Of a stretch of DNA of 64,000 nucleotides, positions 19,548 to 30,224 are shown one piece after another. The DNA lies in contig OX335655.1 in the NCBI GenBank assembly GCA_946894095.1, positions 4,154,001 to 4,218,000 on the forward strand. Direction: 5' to 3'. Numbering within the stretch: position 1 is the first letter of the stretch; the number at the start of each line of letters is the position of its first letter. A program made the position numbers and the translations under genes. The DNA comes from Incurvaria masculella. Taxonomy: Eukaryota; Arthropoda; Insecta; Lepidoptera; Incurvariidae. The notes beneath the pieces were generated by a model, which saw only the letters and a program-made list of their open reading frames with translations, did not search any database and had not been told where the DNA came from.

Positions 19548-21269
19548 ATGAATGAACCACCCGACCCGGACGACCCCGGCGGCCGCCATCATATGCCGCC
19601 GGGGTTCATTCTCGCTCAAGATGCATCTAGCGATAAGAGCGACAACCTTAATGATGCATTCCTAACCCCACCAGAGGCCAGCCATACCATTGAAATTCAC
19701 AATTCATTCGATAGATTGTCTGATAATGAAGGCATGGACTTTTCCGCCATAATTGGTAAAAGGAAACGAAAAATAAAAGAACATCAAAGAAAAAACAAAA
19801 GTAACAAACAAAACTCTCAACTCAAAGTTAAGATTGATTCATCACAATCATCTTTTATCTCGTCAGATTGTGAACATGATGAAATAAAGCAGGCTCCCAA
19901 TTCTCAGGTTATTGGGCCTCAAGCAGTCCTATCCAAACTAAACATATCCCAACAAGACCTATCCCAACAAGACATATCCCAACAAGACCTATCCAAACAA
20001 GACCTATCCCAACAAGATCTATCCCAACAAGGCCCATCCCGGATTTCCACGAATGATATCTCAACTCCAAATCATACCGAACTTTACCGGGACTTTGACA
20101 AAGCTCCTTTCTTAGTCCACGTCCAGAGGGTGGAATCAAATCCATCGGCTGGAGTTGTTCTGCATCCAGTTCATTTTGGTCAATTTTTAAAACGGAACTC
20201 ATTCCAAGGTATCATAGACGGTGGGGTAAAGAGTGTGGGACGAAATAGAGTAACCGTCACCTTCAAATCCGCCCAATATGCCAATCTATTCATACAAAAT
20301 CATTATTTATCCGAAGCCAAATATAAGGCTTTTATTCCGTCATTTAATGTCACAAGAATTGGATTGGTGAAAGGAATTCCAATTGAATGGTCCGAAGAGG
20401 ATCTTTTGAAAGACATTGAAATTCCTGGCGGAGGAAGAGTCCTCAAAGTCAGACGCTTAAATTTCAAAAAAATGGTCGATGGTTCCCCTATGTGGAAACC
20501 ATCCCAAAGTGTGGTTGTAACTTTTGATGGTCAGAGTCTTCCTGATAAGATCCTATTAATGTATAATTCTATTCAAGTAGAACTTTACAAATATCCGACC
20601 ATCCAATGCTTCAATTGCTCAAGATATGGACATACCAAGACAATATGCCGTTCGCAGCCACGTTGTTATAAATGCGGAGAATTCCATTCAGCCAATGACT
20701 GCAACATCACAGAAGAAAATGCAAGCTGCCTTTTCTGTGAAGGCAGACACTATGCAACAAGTAAAATTTGTCCGGAACAAAATAGACAAAAAAATATTAA
20801 ACATAAAATGGCAGAAGAAGCTATTTCATATACGGAGGCTGCCAGTCAATTTAGGCCCTCTAAGCGGTCCTTTGCAGAGGTCACCTCCAGCGCTCCAGTC
20901 AATAAACCATCCATTCCTACATACTCATACAAAAAAACATTCTTTTCGCAACCTCGAGCTCGCGCCCCTCTTCCTCAGGGGTACGATCGCAACGCTCATC
21001 AAGCCCTTCTTAATGATTTCACTCCTCCAACATCTCATAATGGTTCGGTTTTTCGAACTCCTTTGTTGACACCCTCTTCTCCAATTATTTCAATGGACCT
21101 TAGTAACCCTGAAAATGTTGACAAATTATTTTCTGCTTTTCTAAGTTTTATATCTTCCAATACTTTACCGTCCAACGCTGCTATTAATCATTCTCCAGAC
21201 GCTTATAATGGGTTCAAACACTCCAGAATCCGCTCACCAGTGGGCTTACCTGACAAAATTAAAAAATAA
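19548..21269 (+). CDS. LINE ORF1, gag-like nucleic-acid-binding protein
   Basis: 573 aa from the ATG at 19548. An acidic, low-complexity N-terminus is followed by a basic stretch (KRKRKIKEHQRKNKSNKQ) and a run of about seven copies of a Q-Q-D-L/I-S pentapeptide at about residues 130-165. Then comes an RRM-like region and zinc knuckles: CFNCSRYGHTKTIC (C-x2-C-x4-H-x4-C), CYKCGEFHSANDC and CLFCEGRHYATSKIC at about 350-400. Such proteins coat the element RNA and form the RNP with ORF2p. The P/S-rich C-terminus has no recognised fold. Confidence 0.88.
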   Translation: MNEPPDPDDPGGRHHMPPGFILAQDASSDKSDNLNDAFLTPPEASHTIEIHNSFDRLSDNEGMDFSAIIGKRKRKIKEHQRKNKSNKQNSQLKVKIDSSQSSFISSDCEHDEIKQAPNSQVIGPQAVLSKLNISQQDLSQQDISQQDLSKQDLSQQDLSQQGPSRISTNDISTPNHTELYRDFDKAPFLVHVQRVESNPSAGVVLHPVHFGQFLKRNSFQGIIDGGVKSVGRNRVTVTFKSAQYANLFIQNHYLSEAKYKAFIPSFNVTRIGLVKGIPIEWSEEDLLKDIEIPGGGRVLKVRRLNFKKMVDGSPMWKPSQSVVVTFDGQSLPDKILLMYNSIQVELYKYPTIQCFNCSRYGHTKTICRSQPRCYKCGEFHSANDCNITEENASCLFCEGRHYATSKICPEQNRQKNIKHKMAEEAISYTEAASQFRPSKRSFAEVTSSAPVNKPSIPTYSYKKTFFSQPRARAPLPQGYDRNAHQALLNDFTPPTSHNGSVFRTPLLTPSSPIISMDLSNPENVDKLFSAFLSFISSNTLPSNAAINHSPDAYNGFKHSRIRSPVGLPDKIKK

Positions 21270-21378
21270 CTTCTTATCCAATATGAACTTTTCAATTTAC
21301 ACTTTAAATTTTAATTTCTTCAACAATATTATTTTACTTATCCAAAAGACAATATATAAAAAATATTTCGGCATCCAA

Positions 21379-21580
21379 ATTTATTACCTGCGTTGTAGCA
21401 GAATATTTGGCTCCAAAAATATATATCTGCGACCAGCAGATTTTTGTACCAATGTTTGGATTGTTTTAATAAAAAATCCTCTTTATGTCATTAAAAAAAG
21501 CTCTAGCAGATTTTTCGACCACAAAATTTATTACTGCATGGTAGCAGAACATTTGGCAAAAATTTTTTTTATCTGCAACT
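21379..21580 (+). repeat. Direct repeat in the inter-ORF region
   Basis: TTTATTACCTGCGTTGTAGC, AGAATATTTGGC and ATATCTGC (21379-21431) recur as TTTATTACTGCATGGTAGC, AGAACATTTGGC and TTATCTGC (21526-21579). AGCAGATTTTT also occurs twice. The repeat sits just before ORF2 and might help reinitiation; that role is a guess. Confidence 0.6.
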
Positions 21581-21643
21581 TAGCTTTCTTTAATTTTTAT
21601 AGGGTCAAGTTTGAATGCATTCATCTCGCTTCATTTCATCAGA

Positions 21644-24600
21644 ATGTCTTCTACAATAATTCAGTGGAATTGTCGTAGCTTAATCAAAAATAAATCTGAT
21701 TTACTCCACCTTATCAATAAACATCACCCTATCGTTATAGCAATTTCTGAAACCTGGTTAAAGCCATCAACCCACTTTAAGATTTCAGGATATGTTAGCT
21801 TCAGAGATGACCGAGCTGATGGATATGGGGGTTGCGCCCTGTTCATCAACAAAAAAATTCCATTTTCTTCCCTCACTCTTCCTGCCCGAGTTGATGGTAT
21901 AAATGTTGTTGCCGTTATGGCAGACAATATAACATTTGTTTCGGTATATGTATCGTCTCCTACGCTCTCAACCACTCGATTTATTAAATCTATTTTTCAA
22001 TCCATCCGCAAGCCTTATGTGGTTTTAGGCGATTTTAATTCTCATCACTCCGTGTGGGGGTCTGCAAATTGTGACCACCAAGGCAATAAATTGATTGAAC
22101 TACTAGATGAATACAACATATGCCTTCTGAATGATGGTTCACCCACAAGACGGACTCCCCCGAATCAGAATCCGAGTGCAGTGGATCTGACTCTTTGCAC
22201 TCCAGATCTGGCTGCCCGTCTTTCATGGAAAATATCCAAATTTTCTCACGGCAGCGATCATTTTCCCATTATTATAAATATTCCTTGTCAGGCCCCTCCT
22301 TCCATAAATAAATCCCCTCTTCTTAAATATCGCTTGAATGAAGCTGATTGGGTGACGTTCAGTCTGAAAGTAGAAGAGGAGATGTCTAGTCTGCCGATCG
22401 TTACCTTAGACAATGTTTTACATTGTTACTCCAAATTTACATCATTATTGATAAGCACAGCAGATCAAATTATTCCGCTCAAAAATACATCAAAAAATCA
22501 TCGCCTTTCTCCTCCATGGTGGGATTCCGAATGTACCAAATCTGTTCGTGACCGTTCCTATGCCGAAACTTTATATGAAGAGTTTATGACTGATGAAAAC
22601 TTTTTAAATTTACGCAAAATTCAAGCAGTTACTAAATGTACTCTTAAAAATAAAAAACGTAATGGATGGCAAAATTTTTGCCTTTCTCTCTCACCTAACA
22701 CTTCATCTTCATTAGTTTGGCGCAATATTAAAAGGTACCGTTCTGTTTTCACGGAAGACAGTGCTTCAATACCTTCATCGGCTTCATGGAAAGACTCATT
22801 CCTAAATAAGCTAGCCCCCCCATCCGCCCCTACAGAAGATGAACTCCCGTCCCTTTATTCATTTGTTGGAGGTTGTACTCCCATGGAGGTTCCATTTTCA
22901 TTAAAAGAACTCAAAATTGTTTTGAATCATGTTAAGGATTCTTCCCCAGGGCTGGATGGGATTCCTTATTCTTTTCTGGTTAAATCGAGAGATACAACCC
23001 TTGAATACTTTTTACAAATCATTAATTTCTTCTTTGACTATGGGGTAATTCCTGACTCCTGGAAAACTCAAATAATCATTCCAATCCTGAAATCTGGTAA
23101 AGACCCCAATGATGGTTCCTCTTACCGTCCGATTGCTCTGTCTTCTACCTTATGCAAAATTACAGAACATTTAATCAAAAACCGTTTAGAATGGTTCGTG
23201 GAACACAGAGAACTTCTTGCTAAAACACAATATGGATTTAGGAAAAGCAGAAGTACAATGGATAGTTTGGGGATTTTCACTACCGATATTCGACTTTCTT
23301 TTTCTCGGGACGAGTCTGTTGTGGCTGCATTCCTAGACATATCTGCAGCTTACGATAATGTCCTCCTACCAAAGCTCAAACAAAAAATGCTAAATCTACA
23401 TATACCAGAAAAAATTGTTGCATATATTTTTAATATATTATCTCAAAGAACAATAATGTTAAGAGTAGAGGAACAATCAAACGACTCTAGAATAATCTGG
23501 AAAGGTTTACCACAAGGCTCTGTTCTCAGTCCTTTACTTTATAATATTTACACCCATGATCTTGACAGATCAATAAACTCCTTTTCACGTGTCCTGCAAT
23601 ATGCGGATGATTTACTAATATACTCACCCCATAAATCTATTCCTAAAGGAGCTGAACAAATTGAATACTCGCTAAGATCTTTGAACACATGGTTAACTGA
23701 ACATGGGTTGGAACTGTCAGCCCAAAAGAGCTCTATAGTAGTATTCAGTAGAAAAAGAATTGTACCCCCTATCACTATCACATACAACAATACAATTATT
23801 CCATTACATATTCAAACTAAATTCCTTGGCATAATCCTGGATTCAAAAATGACAGGTGTCTCTCATCTAAATTATGTAATAAAAAAATGTGAAAAAAATA
23901 TTAACATTATACGCACTCTAGCTGGGGTTTGGTGGGGAGCTCATCCATACTACCTCAAGTTATTGTACAATGCAATAATACGAAGTCATTTGGATTACGG
24001 TTCCTATATTTTAGAACCCTGCAATAGAACTGCTCTTAATAAGCTTAACATTATCCAAAACAAATGCCTGCGTATTATAACAGGTGCCATGAAATCAAGT
24101 CCTATAAATGCTCTGCAAGTAGAATGCGTTGAACCTCCTCTTTATTTTCGCCGTCAGTTCTTGGCTGATCGTTTCTTGTTCAGGGCAAGCTATTTCTTAC
24201 ATCATCCAATAATTCCGAAACTAAATTTACTATCCCGATTTTCTCATACTGCGAAATATTGGGAAAAAAAGGCTCCCACCAGACTTGTAAAAAGTTATCG
24301 TAAGTTCAATAATGTCAAGGCTCCAGTATTCCGTTCTAACTCCTTACCAATGTTTTCATACCCTTTTCAAGTAGTTACGAGCAATGTCGAAGTAATTCCT
24401 TTTTTTGGCATTGAAAAAGAGTCTCCAAATGCTAATGAAGTCTTTCATTCCATCCTATCTGAAAACTGGGAAGGGTGGGAGTATATTTTTACTGATGCCT
24501 CCAAATTCACGGAGGAAGGCAGTGTTGGAGCTGCAGTATTTCATAAGAATAGCAACATCTACCAACTAATTAAATGCCCTCCAGAGTCATCAGTTTTCAC

Positions 24601-25348
24601 TGGTGAATCAACGGCATTACTGGAGGCAGTCAAGTTTTCATTATTATTAAAAAAATCTAATAAATTTATAATATTTTCTGATTCCCGTAGTGCTCTTCAA
24701 TCTCTCACTCAGAACCCCTTTCATTCTAACACACAAAATCCTATTCCTTTTTCCATTAAAGACATTCTCTACAATAACCCGGACAAACAAATAGTCTTTG
24801 CATGGATTCCGTCTCACTCAGGCATCCTGCCCAATCACCGGGTAGATGATCTTGCTAAACAAGCTGTTCTGCGAGGGGATAAAAGCCCATATAGAAACTA
24901 CCCACATGATTTAATTGCTCTCCCAAAAAAATCTCTTACTGAAAATTGGACCAAATTGTGGGCTAACTCTAGTAGATTTAAGGGTTCAAATTACGCCAAG
25001 ATCCAGCCTAACATCCCTGCTAAGCCTTGGTTTCATCGTATCAAAATTAATAAATCTTCAACTTCTATTATTTGCCGCCTTAGAATAGGCCACTGCTGTT
25101 CCCCTGTTCATTTGGCTAGACTTCATATTAAAGACTCATCAGTGTGCGAATGTGGCCTTGATGACGGGAATTTGGAACATATATTTTTCTGTTGTCCTCT
25201 TATTAATAAAACTGCTCCTTTATACGATTACCTTCCTCTACTCCAAATTCCTCTTCCTACCAATATTAATTGCTTGCTCTCTTCATCTAACTTTAAAATT
25301 CTAAAGTTACTTGCTTCATTTATCAGTGCAAATGATCTTAAATTATGA
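21644..25348 (+). CDS. LINE ORF2: endonuclease, reverse transcriptase, RNase H
   Basis: 1,234 aa from the ATG at 21644. Domains: APE-type endonuclease (residues 1-225) with IIQWNCRSL, the catalytic SETWL glutamate, VLGDFNSHHSVWGS and GSDHFPI; RT (about 450-750) with YRPIALSSTLCKITE, AFLDISAAYDNV, GLPQGSVLSPLLYNIYTHDL and an intact YADD box at about 653; RNase H (about 940-1070) with FTDAS, GESTALLEAVKF, IFSDSRSAL and WIPSHSGILPNHRVDDLAK, so the D-E-D and terminal acidic residues are present; and a C-terminal CECGLDDGNLEHIFFCC zinc motif. It performs target-primed reverse transcription. No frameshift or stop was seen. The frame is open upstream to 21611 without an ATG. Confidence 0.92.
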   Translation: MSSTIIQWNCRSLIKNKSDLLHLINKHHPIVIAISETWLKPSTHFKISGYVSFRDDRADGYGGCALFINKKIPFSSLTLPARVDGINVVAVMADNITFVSVYVSSPTLSTTRFIKSIFQSIRKPYVVLGDFNSHHSVWGSANCDHQGNKLIELLDEYNICLLNDGSPTRRTPPNQNPSAVDLTLCTPDLAARLSWKISKFSHGSDHFPIIINIPCQAPPSINKSPLLKYRLNEADWVTFSLKVEEEMSSLPIVTLDNVLHCYSKFTSLLISTADQIIPLKNTSKNHRLSPPWWDSECTKSVRDRSYAETLYEEFMTDENFLNLRKIQAVTKCTLKNKKRNGWQNFCLSLSPNTSSSLVWRNIKRYRSVFTEDSASIPSSASWKDSFLNKLAPPSAPTEDELPSLYSFVGGCTPMEVPFSLKELKIVLNHVKDSSPGLDGIPYSFLVKSRDTTLEYFLQIINFFFDYGVIPDSWKTQIIIPILKSGKDPNDGSSYRPIALSSTLCKITEHLIKNRLEWFVEHRELLAKTQYGFRKSRSTMDSLGIFTTDIRLSFSRDESVVAAFLDISAAYDNVLLPKLKQKMLNLHIPEKIVAYIFNILSQRTIMLRVEEQSNDSRIIWKGLPQGSVLSPLLYNIYTHDLDRSINSFSRVLQYADDLLIYSPHKSIPKGAEQIEYSLRSLNTWLTEHGLELSAQKSSIVVFSRKRIVPPITITYNNTIIPLHIQTKFLGIILDSKMTGVSHLNYVIKKCEKNINIIRTLAGVWWGAHPYYLKLLYNAIIRSHLDYGSYILEPCNRTALNKLNIIQNKCLRIITGAMKSSPINALQVECVEPPLYFRRQFLADRFLFRASYFLHHPIIPKLNLLSRFSHTAKYWEKKAPTRLVKSYRKFNNVKAPVFRSNSLPMFSYPFQVVTSNVEVIPFFGIEKESPNANEVFHSILSENWEGWEYIFTDASKFTEEGSVGAAVFHKNSNIYQLIKCPPESSVFTGESTALLEAVKFSLLLKKSNKFIIFSDSRSALQSLTQNPFHSNTQNPIPFSIKDILYNNPDKQIVFAWIPSHSGILPNHRVDDLAKQAVLRGDKSPYRNYPHDLIALPKKSLTENWTKLWANSSRFKGSNYAKIQPNIPAKPWFHRIKINKSSTSIICRLRIGHCCSPVHLARLHIKDSSVCECGLDDGNLEHIFFCCPLINKTAPLYDYLPLLQIPLPTNINCLLSSSNFKILKLLASFISANDLKL

Positions 25349-25495
25349 TTTTCTTTTATGTTTCGTTGGCAACTAATTTCAGAACCTTTTACACTATTTG
25401 TATATAGCTATGAACTTTGACATTGGCGAAATGTGTTAGATGCACGAAAGCCATTAAAAGGGACCCAAAAGTAGGACCCTAAAAAGAAGAAGAAG

Positions 25496-25507
25496 AAAGT
25501 TTTGAAG
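25496..25507. repeat. Right target-site duplication of I-clade LINE
   Basis: AAAGTTTTGAAG directly after the (GAA)n tail, identical to 19367-19378. Confidence 0.9.
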
Positions 25508-25930
25508 TCCCGCTAAAAAGGTCGCAAACAGAAACCAATCCACGAAAAATTGTGATAAAGTGATTTTAGGTGCAGTTGCAGTGTTCTGTGATAATCATAG
25601 CGGATTTTGAAAAGAGCTTCGTGGAGATATATCGTTTTATATTTAAGTAGAAAATCGAATGATATTGCTGATTCACCTGTTATTCAGGTTAGGTTACACC
25701 GTGCATGGGTGCAAAGTGGGTTTTATTATTTGAATATATCGCATTTAACCGTCGTATCTTCTCTTTATATCCATTTAAATGCTGATAAAATTAAGTCATA
25801 ATTTGAGGTTATGCTTCGACTTACCATGATGTACCCCAGTCGATTTGCAATTGTTATCGATATTATTGATATCGATTAAGTCATGATATCTTGATAATGT
25901 ACATAATGATTTTCTACGAATCACTACATA
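25508..25930. other. Gene-free stretch
   Basis: AT-rich. ATCGATATTATTGATATCGAT near 25857 is a short palindrome. Nothing else was recognised. Confidence 0.4.
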
Positions 25931-26557
25931 GTATAAAACAAAGTCGCTTTCTCTGTCCCTATATCCCCATGTTCGCTTAAATCTTTAAAACTACGCAACG
26001 GATTTTGATGCGGTTTTTTTTAATAGATAGAGTGATTGAAGAGGAAGGCTTATATGTATAATAACATGCTTTAAATAGTGGAGAAGTACTGTTATTTTTG
26101 AGGTTTCCAATGTGATGTCGTAAAAAAATTTTTTTTTTCCGCTTACATTGCAAACGCAGGCTGAACCCTACGAGATTTATCAAAATAATGTACTAAGTAT
26201 TGTACACATTGAAAAGGTCTACAGTAAACTCCGCGATGGTATATTTCTATCTCTTATGGATATCCCACAATAACATTTTATTGTCATTTACTTTTTACGA
26301 CAAATTATGGCTAATTTTCGAAGCGATTTTAACCAATACAGCATTAATCCTTATCCAATTAAATATCTTAATACATTGTTGATTTAATATAGATCTATAT
26401 GGCCCATTACAGCATATGATTTAAATAAATATTTTCGAAGATATTACAGATTTAAAAATTGCGGGACGTAGCGTTTGCGGCGGTACCGGCCGGACGGGGC
26501 GGCCGGAGCCATTCAGATATATTTCATACCAGTGCGAAGCCGGAGCGGGCCGCTAGT
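25931..26557 (+). mobile_element. Non-autonomous Helitron-like element
   Basis: The interior AAAACTACGCAACGGATTTT, TAATAGATAGAGTGATTGAA and AAATAGTGGAGAAGTACTG is a block I know as recurrent in insect, especially lepidopteran, Helitron-derived repeats. The 3' end is AAGCCGGAGCGGGCCGCTAG followed by T: a GC-rich hairpin followed by CTAG, as expected for Helitrons. No Rep/helicase is encoded. Confidence 0.7.
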
Positions 26558-27069
26558 ACTTATATAAAGTCGTGAAATCACATTAAAATTAGAAAACAAA
26601 TGTTATTTTGAATAAGTTCATTCAAGTAGACCATTGGTTTAATATGTATATGAGTTATGCTATTTAAGATGAAGATTCCCATAAACATTGAAAATTCGGA
26701 AAAATAAAGATGAAAAAAAGGGAAAAATTAAGCCCATCGAAAAATGCTAAATTTTCAGACCAATCGTGTTCTATGATAGTGATAATGCATTCAACGTAAT
26801 GCATCGATACCATCTTCCTCTTTAATTTGTTAAAGATATGAAAATCGAACATTAAAATAATAAAAATTGTATTCTTTCTCATTTCAGGAAAAACAGGGTC
26901 GGAAAACATAAAACAACAGAGAGAACATCAAACTAAAAGTGGTCAATCAAGAAAATTAAAGTAATGTAACGGTTCCCAAAAACACGGGATCTACCAATTT
27001 TTATTCACTTCGAAAGAAGAAGCTGATAAAGATTTTAAAACTTTAAGAAATAATATTGAGGAAATTGAG
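26558..27069. other. Gene-free AT-rich stretch
   Basis: No supported feature. Confidence 0.4.
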
Positions 27070-27216
27070 CAATTTCAAATACATGGATAGAGTAAATAAA
27101 ATTTTCAAATCTATTCTGTTTTATTTTGTGATGTCTGACAATTTTTACACTTCTTTTAGGGTAAGTAATCTAGACGTCACCTGTTGTGGTAAATAAACAG
27201 TTTTCTTCCCCATTGT
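27070..27216 (+). mobile_element. Interspersed repeat family E, copy 2
   Basis: TCAAATCTATTCTGTTTTAT, then GACGTCACCTGTTGTGGTAA and AAACAGTTTTCTTCCCCATT. Same family as 18425 and 27815. Confidence 0.65.
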
Positions 27217-27814
27217 AAAGGTTTTCCGTATATTCTGGACATGTTTTAATAGTATGTAAAAGCTTTTGAGGCTAAAATCGCATTGGGAACCAAGATAAAC
27301 TTTTAAGACGAACTTTTACAAGCGATAACTAATTAAACATTGACAGCCGTATTAAGAGTGAACCTGTCAAAAGTTAGAACAGGATTAGCACCGAACTAAC
27401 CATACAAAAACCGGTTTAGTCCGGCAATAATCCGCGTAATAAAGTTAGTCTCCCCACTCTGAACACGACAGTAATATTTTTATTATTGGCAAGGAAAACT
27501 TAGCGCAAAAATTCAGTGGAGAATCAGTATTAACCACCCATAAAAGATAAATCTGTGCCAATACCCAATTTAGATTTACGAGGTTTTAGGTGAAAGATGT
27601 AGGTACTCAATGATGCAGTTAGAATAAGTTTTACAGGAAAATAATGTTTTTTTTTGTCTTCAGACAAATTTATATGTCATTGACCAGCACAAAATATGAA
27701 ACAAAATATTATAGGGTATATTTTTGTGATATTTTCTTTCCCAGGACTTCTTTGGATTAGCATTATTAAGACCTATTTATTTTCGGAATAATATGGAAAA
27801 CATTTAGTCATTTC
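27217..27814. other. Gene-free AT-rich stretch
   Basis: Lies between two copies of repeat family E. No coding signal. Confidence 0.4.
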
Positions 27815-27962
27815 AATCACACAGATTGAGTAAATACTATTTTCAAATATATTCCGTTTGATTTTATATGGTATCGGACAGATTTGACAGATCTCTAAGG
27901 TGAGCTCGCTTAAACGGCACCTGTCGTGATAAATAAACCGTTTTCTTCCCCATTGGCAGTTC
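27815..27962 (+). mobile_element. Interspersed repeat family E, copy 3
   Basis: TCAAATATATTCCGTTTGAT, then GGCACCTGTCGTGATAAATA and CCGTTTTCTTCCCCATTGGC. Two copies in the same orientation within 0.75 kb. Confidence 0.65.
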
Positions 27963-29115
27963 AATGGTTACTTTCACTTCATACTTTTACTAATCTGTGC
28001 CGCATTTGATATCGATTGCTCCTTTTGGACGTCAAAACACAACAAACATCTACGTATATGCAATGAAGGTATGTATAGCCAAAGTGACACTCTATCGTTC
28101 CTTCTAGAGATTCTCTGTCTACGGAAATAACCAACAAACAGACGACGGAAGGAGCGCAGCGACTTCTCGAATTCTTTGCCAACGCCACAGATAGGAACCA
28201 AAGAAAATGAAGTAAATATAAACGGCCCAGCGCTGCGGCGGGTCTACTCATGAATTCTCACCTGTGAGACACTGGTGACTTATCGTTGAGTTACAAAAAG
28301 ATTTTTACCGCCATACATTGGACTTTGACCCACATACATTTTCCTTGCAAATGCGCATGGTCACTGTGATGTTTGCGGTGATGCGCTCCGTACTAATGAA
28401 ATGACAGCCACGAAGAAAGTTCTGTGACTCACAGCTGAGAATTCAGGAGTAGATTCACCAGTATACCCGCTGGTGCCAATAAAATATTTTCTATATATTC
28501 TCTGTTGATAGCTCCGTGATTGCTTTAGTATGTTCCGTGGTTGAATGTTATTATTATATTTTCTGTGATTGTTATAGTTATCGTAGTTATCAAACGATGA
28601 TTATTTATTTGGATACCGGTACATGTTTAGCAACTTTGTAAAAATGAGAAACTCGAACAAACTGAAACTGTAAGCTACTACTCACTTTATCACATGCTTT
28701 TGTTGTTTATTACTGAATACTTTGACATCCGCCAAAATCCAAACCTTTCACCAGTATTGACATTCCATTCCCACCACCGAACCCTCGCAGCCGCCGTCTG
28801 AAACATCATGGAAACACGTCTATTTTTAACCTGCTGAATTAGCGCTTTCGTAGCTATCAAGTGGGTGTAATTTATCGAATGTAGGTACCTACACATACTA
28901 CGTAATATATAAATGGGCTACGTAAATGAACCAATGCGCGATCAATACTAGTGTGCAGATAAATTATCTGGTTGGAGATAATCATTTATTGCTTAATCAG
29001 TAATGCGTAGTTTGAATTTTTGTTCATTGCGATAGACATTGCTAGATTATCATTGGTCGAAATGCTGTGAACGGGTAAATAATGGAATTGTAACGCAGAA
29101 ATTATATGAAGCGAA
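27963..29115. other. Presumed TMC upstream region
   Basis: About 1.15 kb before the first TMC coding exon. It probably contains the promoter and any non-coding 5' exon, but I see no core promoter motif I would defend. A minus-strand frame at 27979-28251 with a hydrophobic start is not supported as a gene. Confidence 0.35.
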
Positions 29116-29335
29116 ATGAACCGGATTCATCCAGGAGAGACGATGCAGTCCGGAAGCAATCTGTTCACGGAGAGGAAGAATTATTTCAGGAGTTTGAGTG
29201 AGAATGTCGTTGGAGTTGAGGCGGGGCTCGACGAGGAGACGGTGGGATCGGGTGGCGGCCGTCGCCGCACTTGGACCATGAGGAACAATGCCGCTAGGCA
29301 GATGGCTGTCAACTTTATGCCTTCTAGACAGAATG
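29116..29335 (+). CDS. Transmembrane channel-like (TMC) protein, exon 1
   Basis: First of 13 exons (29116-63262) joining in phase into at least 726 residues of a TMC protein, a multi-pass membrane channel family related to mechanotransduction channels. The family call rests on exon 9 (CWETMLGQEIYRL signature), exon 4 (EGHFGSAVGTYFYFLR), exon 10 (EFDIAYN and YNQALLWLGMLFSPLL) and exon 13 (LREMLVLEAKDKEFLL). About ten hydrophobic segments are visible. Exon 1 encodes the basic cytosolic N-terminus (GRRRTWTMRNNAARQMAVNF). Its start is the first ATG in this frame; an upstream exon cannot be excluded. In-phase joining to exon 2 needs a GC donor (AATG, then GCAAGT). It resembles the TMC5/7 side more than fly Tmc, but I cannot settle the subfamily. 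The introns are full of mobile elements. Confidence 0.75.
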
Positions 29336-30224
29336 GCAAGTAATTTTTATTGCCTCTCATACCTACAATATAAAAAAACTTATTACTTACATATTTCTAT
29401 CCTTACTTAAATGCAATTTAATCAATCATCAGATTTCATAATATTTTATTCCTAAATAAGTTAAATTAGTAACTTTCAAAACTAGAGCATACCTGAAACC
29501 CTGCAATTTAACTTTTGAAGGCAAGCTTCTTTACGGAGATTTTGGGTGGGACCTAACTCAGAAAAGTGAATTTGCCTGAAACGGAAATTGCAAAGTTCCA
29601 AATTAGAATGAAGTGGCCGCAATTTTAAACTCTTTTATATTTGAAATTGTTGTAGTTTTTTTTAAACTTATGGTTGTACATAATGTAAATGTATAAACGA
29701 AAACATATCTGTCTGCATCGTCGCATCTCTTGCTAGAGTTGCTAGACTCTTTTAAAGAATAAAAGAATGTGCTGGAGGTGGAGGATGGCTGATGTGTATG
29801 TGTGGAATATTCTCACTGCATCTCTGGTGGTTGTCGTGCTGATGGGTGATATGTCTGAAATAGTCTCAAAACAAAAGTGTAGCTGCAATAAAAAAGGGAT
29901 GATGGGTGTCCACGACTCCGACGAAGCCTAAATACCCAGGCAGAAAAACAGCTAAGACCGTAAAGAAGTTAATTACATCTTTGGAACTAATAAAATGTAA
30001 GTTCACGATTTATATTAATAATTTGTTAGTTTTGGCACTGCCGTTACGCTCGTTTTCACCACCTCAAACAAAAATCCCAAAGTTACGTTTCGGTTGCAGC
30101 ATGTACATATGCAATGTAACCGAAAGTTAAGTATCTGGAGGTCGAAATCAGGGGTTAGTATTAGTCGTGGGACGAGAAATGAGAAATGGGTTTGTAAACT
30201 GTTACTAGTGTAAAAACGAAGTAT
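29336..30224. other. TMC intron 1, first part
   Basis: No repeat or ORF was recognised between exon 1 and the GC-rich block. Confidence 0.45.

Larger units (their letters stand above)
19379..25495 (+). mobile_element. Full-length I-clade-like non-LTR retrotransposon
   Basis: 6,117-bp LINE with both ORFs intact, bounded by a perfect 12-bp target duplication. Order: about 170 bp of 5' UTR, ORF1 (gag-like), a 374-bp inter-ORF region, ORF2 (endonuclease, RT, RNase H, terminal zinc motif), a short 3' UTR, and a (GAA)n tail at 25483-25495. Intact ORFs, catalytic residues and target duplication suggest a young, possibly active copy. The RNase H domain after RT and the two-ORF plan point to the I group. 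Confidence 0.92.

Noticed and set aside
28150..28180. Shared 25-bp block with 19175 as a regulatory motif
   Set aside because: Two copies in inverse orientation are too little to separate a repeat remnant from a functional site.
27979..28251. Minus-strand frame of 90 codons with a hydrophobic, signal-like start
   Set aside because: No homology recognised, no splice or cysteine pattern, and part of the sequence recurs inverted near 19175, so it is likely repeat-derived.
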